Assembly: GCA_036245095.1 (NCBI GenBank) | Contig: BSWA01000002.1 | Location: forward strand, 248,001 to 312,000 | DNA: 64,000 bases | Direction: 5' to 3' | Source of the DNA: Improbicoccus devescovinae | GTDB lineage: Bacteria; Bacillota; Clostridia; Oscillospirales; Acutalibacteraceae | Shown here: piece by piece, positions 8,936 through 16,919 of the stretch | Numbering within the stretch: position 1 is the stretch's first letter | How the letters are laid out: every line of letters begins with the position of its first letter | The notes under the pieces: model-generated | The model's database searches: none | Told to the model about the DNA's origin: nothing | What the model saw: only the letters and a program-made list of their open reading frames with translations | Translations under genes and position numbers: made by a program

Positions 8936-10048
8936 ATGATGATTATAATAAATAATTTAAATTTTCCTAGTTATAGCATATATCAAGATGCAGTTGCAGC
9001 CCCTAATAATATAAGTCAAGAATTAAAAACAAAATATGCAAATATGCTAAATGATAAATACGAAATTGTGGAATATTATAAATATCCAGGGGAGTTCCCT
9101 GATTTTTGTGAGATATTAATAAGAAATTCAGAGAATGAAGAATTTAAATTATTAGTCCCAAAAGAAAATAATGATAAATTTCAAAAATATGTATATTTTA
9201 TGCGGGATTTATCCGAAAAAGTCAAAGCTTTTTCTGAATCTTATTCTGGTCAAATAAAGATTAAATTTATGTTAGAAATAAATGAAAATTATATTATAAC
9301 ATCGCAAACCGGTGCACCGTTGACAAATGCAGAAACTAAAAGTAATCTTTTGATAAATAATGATCTTCGTAAATTCATAGACGGAGTCGCTGAGTTACTA
9401 AATTATGTTCATAATAGTAATATAAATATATATGAAAATAATGCAGATATTTTTAAATTGTCGTCTGAAAAATTTGAAGAATTAAATAATTTGAGCCCGG
9501 AGTCACACTCGGCTTGGGCAAAAAAATTAGTTCCAAGACCGAAATACGATGAATTAGTGAATATATTAAATAATTATAAACAAAGACTTAAATATGATGA
9601 AATACCTGTTTGTAGTTTGGGCGGTTTGTGTTTGCATTCGTTTACTTATGACGAAGAGACTCGCGAAATTCATGTGTCTTTGCAATTGGGAAGTTTTATG
9701 AATGGAAATATTTATAATGATTTTGTTAATTTTAATTCATATTTTGATTCCTGGACACGCGCTCATGATTTGATTCCCAATGATTTATTGATAAAAATTA
9801 TTGATTCATATAATATTAAAAATAATTCTCAAAAAATTGATAAAAAAAAGATAAAAGAATTAATAGAAATTTGTATTATTTATGCCGGGAAATATCAAAT
9901 AGAAAGGGAATTAAAAAAATACGATAAATTCATCGTAACAGAAACAAAAAGACGTTTATGGCGTCAAAATATAAGTCCATTATTGGACCGCGTTGATAGG
10001 GATTTCAAGAATATTTATAATATAAAATTTGATGATGATTATGATTAG
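8936..10048 (+). CDS. Degenerate aminoglycoside-phosphotransferase-fold protein
   Basis: 370 residues, no membrane segment. The order of elements resembles APH/choline-kinase-like proteins: an N-lobe-like part around residues 35-95, the helix RKFIDGVAELLNYVHNSN near 140, then CSLGGLCLHSFTYDEETRE at about 220-240. That last block sits where APH enzymes carry the HGDxxxxN catalytic loop. Here the catalytic aspartate and metal-binding asparagine are not conserved, so it is probably not an active kinase. The gene is 28 bases upstream of a PP2C phosphatase gene and likely co-transcribed. The two in-frame ATGs overlap the site AAAGGATGATG, so the true start may lie a few codons downstream. Fold assignment is my inference. 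Confidence 0.5.
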   Translation: MMIIINNLNFPSYSIYQDAVAAPNNISQELKTKYANMLNDKYEIVEYYKYPGEFPDFCEILIRNSENEEFKLLVPKENNDKFQKYVYFMRDLSEKVKAFSESYSGQIKIKFMLEINENYIITSQTGAPLTNAETKSNLLINNDLRKFIDGVAELLNYVHNSNINIYENNADIFKLSSEKFEELNNLSPESHSAWAKKLVPRPKYDELVNILNNYKQRLKYDEIPVCSLGGLCLHSFTYDEETREIHVSLQLGSFMNGNIYNDFVNFNSYFDSWTRAHDLIPNDLLIKIIDSYNIKNNSQKIDKKKIKELIEICIIYAGKYQIERELKKYDKFIVTETKRRLWRQNISPLLDRVDRDFKNIYNIKFDDDYD

Positions 10049-10075
10049 CTATGACATGTAAAAATTATCGTAAAG

Positions 10076-11752
10076 GTGGGCTGTTTTATTAATTTTATTG
10101 AGCATATCAGGCCCCCAAAAAGCAAATTAATAATTAAAATTTCTATATGGTTTATAGTGCTTTTTTTGATAATTCTTGTGTGTTTTATATTAATAGTATA
10201 CAAAAATGCTTATGTTACAATTTTGTCGGGTCAGACTTATTCTGCGTCAACCAGAGCAAAAACGGCATCTTATTTAATAAATAAAAATGAATTTCCTGTG
10301 TCGGTAACGAAGATTTTATATTATACAAATAACTTAAATTATGATGAAAATTATTTGAAAATACTTGAGAATTTTGATGAATTATCTGTGAAATTAGACG
10401 TAGTTTCTATGTCGGTTATATGTGTTCTCGAAAATGGGAAAAGCGTTTTTGTATTTGATTCTGATTCTAACGAACCTACTAATGTACTTGAAAGTCATAG
10501 GTATATGCTGGGCCATGAAGTTGATAAAGAAGATCCATTTTTTGAGTTTTTATCTCTAATAAATTCAAATAAAAATTTCGAGCAAAAACTTAGTGGTTCA
10601 AATACAGAAAGAGGATTTGTCGGCACATGGTATGAACCTGTTATAATCGAAAATTCAAATATTATATGCTGGATTAGTGTAAGTATTTCTATGGAGAAAC
10701 TTTTATATAATTATTTGAATCCTGAAGTGTTTTCTATTTCAATTTTAAGTGCTTTATTTTTATTAATAGGCTTTGCGCTTTTGTTACTTGTGATATATAT
10801 CACAATTTCAAAGCCGATAACTAGTATGTCTCGACATATATCAAGATTGGTCAGTAAAGATAAAACCAAATTAGAGGTTACAGAAATTTTAATCAAAAAT
10901 AACGATGAAATCGGAGATTTAGCAAAATCTTGTAATTATATGATGAAAAATTTAGAATCATATATATCGCACATAAAAGAAATTACGACAGAAAAAGATC
11001 AAGTTGCCGCAGAGCTTAATATAGCAAATGAAATCCAACATTCGATGCTTCCGTGCATATTTCCTGCATTTCCGAATTTGAAAGAAATAGACATATATGC
11101 AACTATGTTACCTGCCAAAAAAATTGGTGGCGATTTTTATGACTTTTTTTTAGTAACCAAATCTAAACTAGCATTTGTGATATCAGACGTATCAGGCAAG
11201 GGGATTTCTGCGGCATTATTCATGGTTATTTCAAAGACTCTAATTAAAAATCAGCTTCAAACAACTTATGATCCAGCCGAGGCATTGTTTGCGATTAATA
11301 ATCAGCTATGTATAAATAATGACCTTGCAATGTTTACGACTTCATTTATTGGAATTTTAGATCTTGAAACGGGAGTCATAAACTTTTCAAATGCAGGACA
11401 TAACTCGCCATTAGTAAAACACAACGGGAAATTTGAATTTTTAAAAACCAAAAAGAAGTTTGTTTTAGCGGCTATTCCAAATTTGAAATACAAATCAGAA
11501 TCAATACAGCTTGATCCTGGAGACATAATTTATCTTTATACTGATGGAGTAACCGAGGCTTTGAATCCTAAAAAAGAATTATTTACAGAACAGCGGTTAC
11601 GCGAGAATTTAAATAAAATAGACACAGAAAAATCAAGCTTAATTGATATTATAAATATAATAAAAAAAGATGTCAATGAATTTACAGCCGATAATTCTCA
11701 ATCCGATGATATTACTATGCTTATACTAAGATATTATGGCTCTAAAAATTAA
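10076..11752 (+). CDS. Membrane PP2C-type phosphatase with HAMP domain (RsbU/SpoIIE-like)
   Basis: 558 residues: a membrane segment at about 20-45, an extracellular sensor-like region to about 215, a second membrane segment at about 218-245, HAMP at about 246-297, a short coiled coil, then a PP2C SpoIIE domain from about 320. Motifs are KKIGGDFYDFF, ISDVSGKGISAALFM, FSNAGHNSPL, YLYTDGVTEALN and QSDDITMLIL, with the metal-binding aspartates in place. Such phosphatases dephosphorylate STAS antagonists; a STAS/ATPase pair is encoded at 4263-5067. The only canonical start is a GTG inside AAAGGTGGG; an ATT at 10088 is better spaced. Confidence 0.9.
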   Translation: MGCFINFIEHIRPPKSKLIIKISIWFIVLFLIILVCFILIVYKNAYVTILSGQTYSASTRAKTASYLINKNEFPVSVTKILYYTNNLNYDENYLKILENFDELSVKLDVVSMSVICVLENGKSVFVFDSDSNEPTNVLESHRYMLGHEVDKEDPFFEFLSLINSNKNFEQKLSGSNTERGFVGTWYEPVIIENSNIICWISVSISMEKLLYNYLNPEVFSISILSALFLLIGFALLLLVIYITISKPITSMSRHISRLVSKDKTKLEVTEILIKNNDEIGDLAKSCNYMMKNLESYISHIKEITTEKDQVAAELNIANEIQHSMLPCIFPAFPNLKEIDIYATMLPAKKIGGDFYDFFLVTKSKLAFVISDVSGKGISAALFMVISKTLIKNQLQTTYDPAEALFAINNQLCINNDLAMFTTSFIGILDLETGVINFSNAGHNSPLVKHNGKFEFLKTKKKFVLAAIPNLKYKSESIQLDPGDIIYLYTDGVTEALNPKKELFTEQRLRENLNKIDTEKSSLIDIINIIKKDVNEFTADNSQSDDITMLILRYYGSKN

Positions 11753-11963
11753 ATATGATAAAATATGATAAAATAAGATTTAATAATATTTGTATATTTT
11801 ATATAAAATTTTAATTTAAAAATCACGATTTTTATACATAAATTCAAAAAATAAAATTATTCTATAAATTAATATATAAATTTTGTATAAATTTAAAATT
11901 TTCTGACAAGAATCGTAGATAAAGTTTAATATTAAAATTTTATTTACTGAGGTAGATTTACTC

Positions 11964-12686
11964 ATGATTTTAAAAAGATTATTGTTGAATATAAACAAAA
12001 AAATTAACTCTGGAGATGAAATTTTTAAAGGTAGTAAATCTCACAACTTAGAAAAAGCTATAATTTTTGGTTTTTTATTTTCAATTTTAATCTCATTTGT
12101 GAATTTTGCAGGACATCGTGAGACTATTAATAATAAAATATTAAGGCTTCATATAATAGCTAATTCGGATTCTGAAGAAGATCAAAATTTCAAATTGCAG
12201 GTTAGAGATAAATTATTAAAATTATTTAAAAATAATAAAAAATTTAATTCAGTTAATATTGAACAAGCTAAAACAAGTATACAAGAAAATATGAGGTTAA
12301 TACAAGAAGAAATTAATAAAAATATTCCAGATGATAGTGAACATGTTATGCAAATAAAATTATGCAAATCGGTATTCGCATCAAAAACATATAAAAATAT
12401 AACGTTACCATCGGGGTTATACAATGCTTTAATGATCCGAATTGGAGCAAGTAAAGGAAAAAATTGGTTTTGTGTAATCGCGCCTCCTATGTGCACCCCA
12501 GCAGCGCAATCAGAGATAATTTTCGATGATGATTTAGATTCATTACCAGGGATACTTAACGCAAAAGAAATAAGTATTTTAGAAACTCCTAAGCACTACG
12601 AAATAAGATTTAAAATTATAGATTTTTTTGAGTATATTCAAAATAAAATACATGATATTTTTTTAAAAATTAAAGAGAAAAATTAA
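11964..12686 (+). CDS. spoIIR: Stage II sporulation protein R
   Basis: 240 residues. A membrane or export segment at about 30-50 (IIFGFLFSILISFVNFAG) is followed by the SpoIIR signature RLHIIANSDSEEDQNFKLQV, then LPSGLYNALMIRIGASKGKNWFCVIAPPMC. In sporulation SpoIIR is made in the forespore under SigF and signals across the septum for SpoIIGA to process pro-SigE. The ATG follows TGAGGT by about nine bases. Length and domain order are normal for Clostridia. Confidence 0.95.
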   Translation: MILKRLLLNINKKINSGDEIFKGSKSHNLEKAIIFGFLFSILISFVNFAGHRETINNKILRLHIIANSDSEEDQNFKLQVRDKLLKLFKNNKKFNSVNIEQAKTSIQENMRLIQEEINKNIPDDSEHVMQIKLCKSVFASKTYKNITLPSGLYNALMIRIGASKGKNWFCVIAPPMCTPAAQSEIIFDDDLDSLPGILNAKEISILETPKHYEIRFKIIDFFEYIQNKIHDIFLKIKEKN

Positions 12687-13001
12687 CAAAACAAGAAATT
12701 CAAAATTGTCAAGTATAACTGGAGAAAAAATAGTTAAAGATTTGAATTGGATTGTTTTAGGAATAGTTATATTAAAAAATAGACCTGGCTTAAAATTGAA
12801 TTAGTTTTGTAAATTTCAAGCAAAAAGGAGCATAGAAATGTTTAATATACTGGTTGCATGGGAACAGCTTCGTGCATCGCATTGATTATGCAATTTGCAA
12901 AAAGGAGAAGTTTTATAATAAGTCGAATGTAATTAATTAGCGTGAAAAATGGAGAGCCATCGGTCTTTGTTTCTTAGTAAATTAATATGTGTAGTGAAAT
13001 T
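12687..13001. other. 315-base gap between convergent spoIIR and ftsE
   Basis: No convincing gene. Two small plus-strand frames occur: one from about 12710 ending at 12804, and a 15-codon frame at 12838-12885 that has a good AAAAAGGAG site seven bases before its ATG. Neither resembles a known protein, and a decayed gene is possible. The place where ftsX would be expected on the minus strand, directly after ftsE, is this gap, and it does not hold it. Confidence 0.4.
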
Positions 13002-13673
13002 TTAAGAAAAACAGCCCGTATCTCCACGAATGGCTCCGTTGGCTAGCTCAACGATTCGGAAGCCAAATTTCGCGACAACAGAGACGTCGTGAGTTACCAT
13101 TATTACACACGTTCCGGCTTTGTTGAAATTAGCCAAAAGTTCAACAATTTCATATGACATATTTGGGTCTATATTTCCAGTAGGTTCATCGGCGATAATA
13201 ATTTTGGGCCGGTTTACAAGCGCGCGAGCTAGCCCAACACGCTGCTTTTCTCCGCCGGATAGCTCACATGGACGTCTGTAAGCTTTGTCTGCTAAGTTTA
13301 CTGAGCTTAATACTTGCGGCACGCGCCGACGTATGTCTTTGTCAGGCGCCCCTAAAATCCGCATCGCAAACGCGACGTTGTCAAATACGTTTATATTTTC
13401 TATTAATCTAAAATCCTGGTAAACTACGCCGATTTTTCTTCTATAATATGGGATGCTTCGTCGCCGCATTTTTAGTATATTTTCTCCATCGACGTATATA
13501 CTACCAGATGTAGCTTCTTCTTCTTTTAGAATAATTTTTAATAACGTGCTTTTCCCGGACCCAGACGCTCCTATTATAAATAAAAATTCGCTATCTTGAA
13601 TTATCATATTTATATTATTTAAAGCAGGCACAGAGTTTTTGTACAATTTGCATAATTTTTTTATCTGTATCAT
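13002..13673 (-). CDS. ftsE: Cell-division ABC transporter ATP-binding protein FtsE
   Basis: 223 residues of a complete ABC ATPase: Walker A GASGSGKST, Q-loop VYQDFRLI, signature ELSGGEKQRVGLARAL, Walker B KIIIADEPTGNID and switch histidine in VTHDVS. The sequence around YYRRKIGVVYQDFRLI is typical of FtsE rather than other ABC proteins. With FtsX it controls peptidoglycan hydrolases at the membrane. The ATG is preceded by ATAGGT. No ftsX follows, which is unusual because the two are normally adjacent and overlapping. Confidence 0.9.
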   Translation of the reverse strand: MIQIKKLCKLYKNSVPALNNINMIIQDSEFLFIIGASGSGKSTLLKIILKEEEATSGSIYVDGENILKMRRRSIPYYRRKIGVVYQDFRLIENINVFDNVAFAMRILGAPDKDIRRRVPQVLSSVNLADKAYRRPCELSGGEKQRVGLARALVNRPKIIIADEPTGNIDPNMSYEIVELLANFNKAGTCVIMVTHDVSVVAKFGFRIVELANGAIRGDTGCFS

Positions 13674-13702
13674 AATTTTACCTATATCTTATACAATTTT
13701 AA

Positions 13703-14788
13703 TTAATATTTTATTAAATTTTTATTTAAATACTCATGTACCATAAGAGCCACTTTAAATACGATAGAATCCTCGAACTCCCTCAAATCTAGGCCAGTAA
13801 GTCTTTTTAATTTCTCGAGCCTGTACACAAGCGTATTTCTATGAACAAAAAGCTTGCGAGATGTCTCTGAAATATTTAAACTATTTTCGAAAAATTTATT
13901 AATAGTAAACATTAATTCGCTGTCTATCATATCAACAGAGCCTTTTTTGAAAATCTCGCCCAAAAAGCTTCTGCACAGCGCCTTAGGCAGCTGATATATC
14001 AAGCGAGCAAGTCCTAATTTATTATATAACACAATGTTGCTTTCGTCGCCGAATATTTTTCTAATTTCAAGTGCCATTTGCGCTCCTTGAAACGATAATG
14101 CCAAATCTTGTAACTTCCTGGTTACCATTCCTATCGATGCCACACATTTTATAAAATGTTCTGATGAAAGCATTGACACAATAGACGATGCTAATTTGAA
14201 CAAATCTTCGTCGGTAGTATTGTCTGTTATATCTTTTACGATAGTAACATCTGTTTCACTGGTAATAATAACAAAATCTTTTGTTTTATCTGGAAACATC
14301 TGTTGAATAATATCAAACATCAACGTTTCATCGGGCTTTGAGCTTCTAATAATAATACAAACCCTTGGGATATTATCAGTTATTTTTAATTCGCGTTGTT
14401 TAAGAGGAATATCGCTAGGCAAGATATCGCTCATAATTATCCATTTTATAAAAGTACATTTGTCATATTTTGCTGAATAATATTTAATAGCCTCATCCAA
14501 CGTAACAGTCAAAATAGCACAATACGTTTTAGCAATGTCATCGGTGCCAGACACCGAGACACAAAACACGCCGCACAGTTTGTTTCCGAATGCCTGATAT
14601 GTCTGCTCATTTGCGAAATAAACACCTGCGGCTGTTATATTTTCCAGATTAGGAAGCTGCACAGATTTACCTATTTCATTTTCATGTGAACTTGCAATTA
14701 CGTCATAATTTTTGTCTAATATGTTCAAAATTCGGTCAACCGAAGGCGCAATTTTGTTCAACACGCCTTGAAAAACTTGAGTCACCAT
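13703..14788 (-). CDS. CdaR/PucR-family transcriptional regulator
   Basis: About 361 residues. An N-terminal sensor-like part begins VTQVFQGVLNKIAPSVDRIL. The C-terminal PucR-type helix-turn-helix at about 305-355 has SETSRKLFVHRNTLVYRLEK and LTGLDLREFEDSIVFKVAL. Proteins of this kind regulate catabolic or stress genes; the ligand here is unknown. I place the start at the ATG at 14788 behind GGGAG because the family N-terminus begins there. The open frame extends upstream by 54 codons of low-complexity, poorly conserved sequence. It lies 29 bases before ftsE on the same strand. Confidence 0.85.
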   Translation of the reverse strand: MVTQVFQGVLNKIAPSVDRILNILDKNYDVIASSHENEIGKSVQLPNLENITAAGVYFANEQTYQAFGNKLCGVFCVSVSGTDDIAKTYCAILTVTLDEAIKYYSAKYDKCTFIKWIIMSDILPSDIPLKQRELKITDNIPRVCIIIRSSKPDETLMFDIIQQMFPDKTKDFVIITSETDVTIVKDITDNTTDEDLFKLASSIVSMLSSEHFIKCVASIGMVTRKLQDLALSFQGAQMALEIRKIFGDESNIVLYNKLGLARLIYQLPKALCRSFLGEIFKKGSVDMIDSELMFTINKFFENSLNISETSRKLFVHRNTLVYRLEKLKRLTGLDLREFEDSIVFKVALMVHEYLNKNLIKY

Positions 14789-15066
14789 ATAGCCATCTTC
14801 TCCCAATAATTTTAATAAATCACAATTATATTTGTTGTTTTTCATAAAAAATAATAATAAAAGCATTTTCAAATTAGTTAATTTACGAAATATATTCCTC
14901 CGGTTGTCAAATTCGCCATAAAACATCATGTGGTAATTGTATAATATCACCTAAATTTTTCAATACCAAAATAAAAAAATATAATTTTGCCCAAAAAGGC
15001 AACCAAGATGCAGACAAAACAGATATTGGCTATTGTATTTGGACTCGTAAATTTGTCCACGTTTTG

Positions 15067-16533
15067 CTATTTGCGTTTAGCCGTCAGGGCTTGAATATCT
15101 ATACCCTTTAGTATCCGTTCTACATTTTTGTTTCGCTTTGTCCAAGATAATTCAGCCTTTTTGGATCTCCCATTACTAAAGAACTTATCGAGTTGCGCTT
15201 CTACTGATGCATGCTTTTCTCTATCATAATCAAAGTATTCGGCGGAACCTAGCGAGATGTTTTGGTCATTTATATACATATCTATTGTTTGTCGTTTTTT
15301 AGGGGATATGTTCTTATTGAGGTTATCGTACTGAAGTTTTATTATCTCGTGAACCACATTAACAAGACTCTTATTAGTTTGCCACCATCGCCAATATCTA
15401 GTGGATTTGTTTTTTATTTCTGGGTTATTGCACCATATTTCCAATGGGCGGGGATTTAAGGTAATTTTTGTTTTTTGTGTAAATTCTTTAATTTGTTTCT
15501 TTTTAAATTTGTTCCATGGCTGTGGAACTGAATTCTTGTTAACTTGATAGTTATATAAATAAGGACTATGTTTGTTTGTGACGTGTTTTATGAGATTATC
15601 AATATGTGGGATATCTTCGATCTTTTTATCGGCGTTGCCTGCCATTGGGGATAAATCAACGATTTCGCTTTTGTTATCTAATGTAAACACCAGACACAAA
15701 CCAGAAACTTCTTTAGGCTTTATTTCGATTTCATGATTATTCTTATTTAAGTTTAATAAATATTGAATATGTTTATTTTTAAATTTTAGCCAGGTTAATT
15801 CTTTGCTATTTGTGATATATACGAAGTTTCTTAGGAATTTGGCAGGCATAATTATTTTTTTAAGATCTTCCAGTATAGAAGTAGCTATGAGTTCATGTGG
15901 CCCGTGTGAGCCTATTTGTATAGCTGTTGTTTTGCCATTGTATTTGAAATTGCATGTGGCGTTGGCGACCGTTGCCATGTTCGTTTGGGTTGGATCAAAA
16001 CATTTCGCAAGTGGCCGATATTTATTGTCCCGTAATGTATTTATAAATCTTTTAAAGTTTATGCGTTTTCTTGCTGAGAGCTTACTTGCAGATGGCATTA
16101 ACAAACTTAGAAATAGGTAATATACAAATTGACATGCAATTATGTCTTGAAGCTTCTCGAATTTTTTGTATTCATCAACAGCCCCAAGTGTTTTTTTTAA
16201 TGCGAAAGCTTTAGAAAGCCCATGAGATTTGGCATCGAAGACGTTGTCTTTGTTTACATATTTATTGTTAGGTTTTGTTCCTAACCACGAATATATAATA
16301 TGTCCAAGCTCTTTGATTTTTTTTGCTTTGCTCGGGTTTATTTTGGCTAATTTTCCTATTTTTCTTTCGGCATCTTTTACCTTTGTAATTTTGGACGAAA
16401 ATTTTTCTATATTCTTTAATATTTTGTAATACTCTTCTTCGTCAGGTACTTTTTTAAAATCTAAACCTTCTGCTATTGTATCTTTCAATCTTTTTTGTAT
16501 TTTTTCTCGCACCTGAACAATAAAATATGTCAT
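15067..16533 (-). CDS. Unrecognised basic cytoplasmic protein, 488 residues
   Basis: I do not recognise a family. The protein is lysine-rich, has no signal peptide or clear membrane helix, and starts with a helical, coiled-coil-like stretch (to about residue 120). The middle holds TCNFKYNGKTTAIQIGSHG and EVSGLCLVFTLDNKSEIVDL, which look like beta-rich core strands. The C-terminus has several tryptophans (STRYWRWWQTNKS) and a basic tail. The start is ATG at 16533, six bases after AGAGGTG. Base composition is like the housekeeping genes. It has its own promoter and lies next to the giant exported-protein genes, facing away from them. Confidence 0.7.
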   Translation of the reverse strand: MTYFIVQVREKIQKRLKDTIAEGLDFKKVPDEEEYYKILKNIEKFSSKITKVKDAERKIGKLAKINPSKAKKIKELGHIIYSWLGTKPNNKYVNKDNVFDAKSHGLSKAFALKKTLGAVDEYKKFEKLQDIIACQFVYYLFLSLLMPSASKLSARKRINFKRFINTLRDNKYRPLAKCFDPTQTNMATVANATCNFKYNGKTTAIQIGSHGPHELIATSILEDLKKIIMPAKFLRNFVYITNSKELTWLKFKNKHIQYLLNLNKNNHEIEIKPKEVSGLCLVFTLDNKSEIVDLSPMAGNADKKIEDIPHIDNLIKHVTNKHSPYLYNYQVNKNSVPQPWNKFKKKQIKEFTQKTKITLNPRPLEIWCNNPEIKNKSTRYWRWWQTNKSLVNVVHEIIKLQYDNLNKNISPKKRQTIDMYINDQNISLGSAEYFDYDREKHASVEAQLDKFFSNGRSKKAELSWTKRNKNVERILKGIDIQALTAKRK

Positions 16534-16565
16534 TGATGTCACCTCTTTTAATTTTATTTTTTGAA

Positions 16566-16594
16566 ATTATAAATAAATCAAGAAGATAAATCAA
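16566..16594 (-). promoter_or_regulatory. Promoter of the 15067-16533 gene
   Basis: On the minus strand TTGATT (16589-16594) and a perfect TATAAT (16566-16571) are 17 bases apart, a vegetative sigma-type promoter about 30 bases upstream of the start codon. Confidence 0.7.
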
Positions 16595-16832
16595 TTAAAT
16601 TTATATTAAAAAAATAATTTATTGGTTTGTCTTAAATTTTCTAAGAGCCTGGATCAACATTTGTTCTTGGGCCACAAATTCCCCTTGTATAACCATAGAT
16701 TTTATTCCTATTAAGGTTTATAATTATAAATATGAATATGCCAAAATAAGCATTTATGTTTGTCTATATGGCACAAAAAACCAGTAATAATAACCAAGTT
16801 TTATATTGTTTTGTAGAATATTTTAAAAAATA

Positions 16833-16860
16833 TTGACTTTTTTTCGCTGCGTGTTAAGAT
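16833..16860 (+). promoter_or_regulatory. Promoter of the first giant gene
   Basis: TTGACT (16833-16838) and TAAGAT (16855-16860) are separated by 16 bases, about 60 bases before the start codon. The rest of the gap 16543-16919 is AT-rich and shows no gene. Confidence 0.6.
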
Positions 16861-16919
16861 TTGTTTGATTTAGGATACAAATATAAATTTATACTACTAA
16901 TTTAAGGAAGGTGGTCCGT

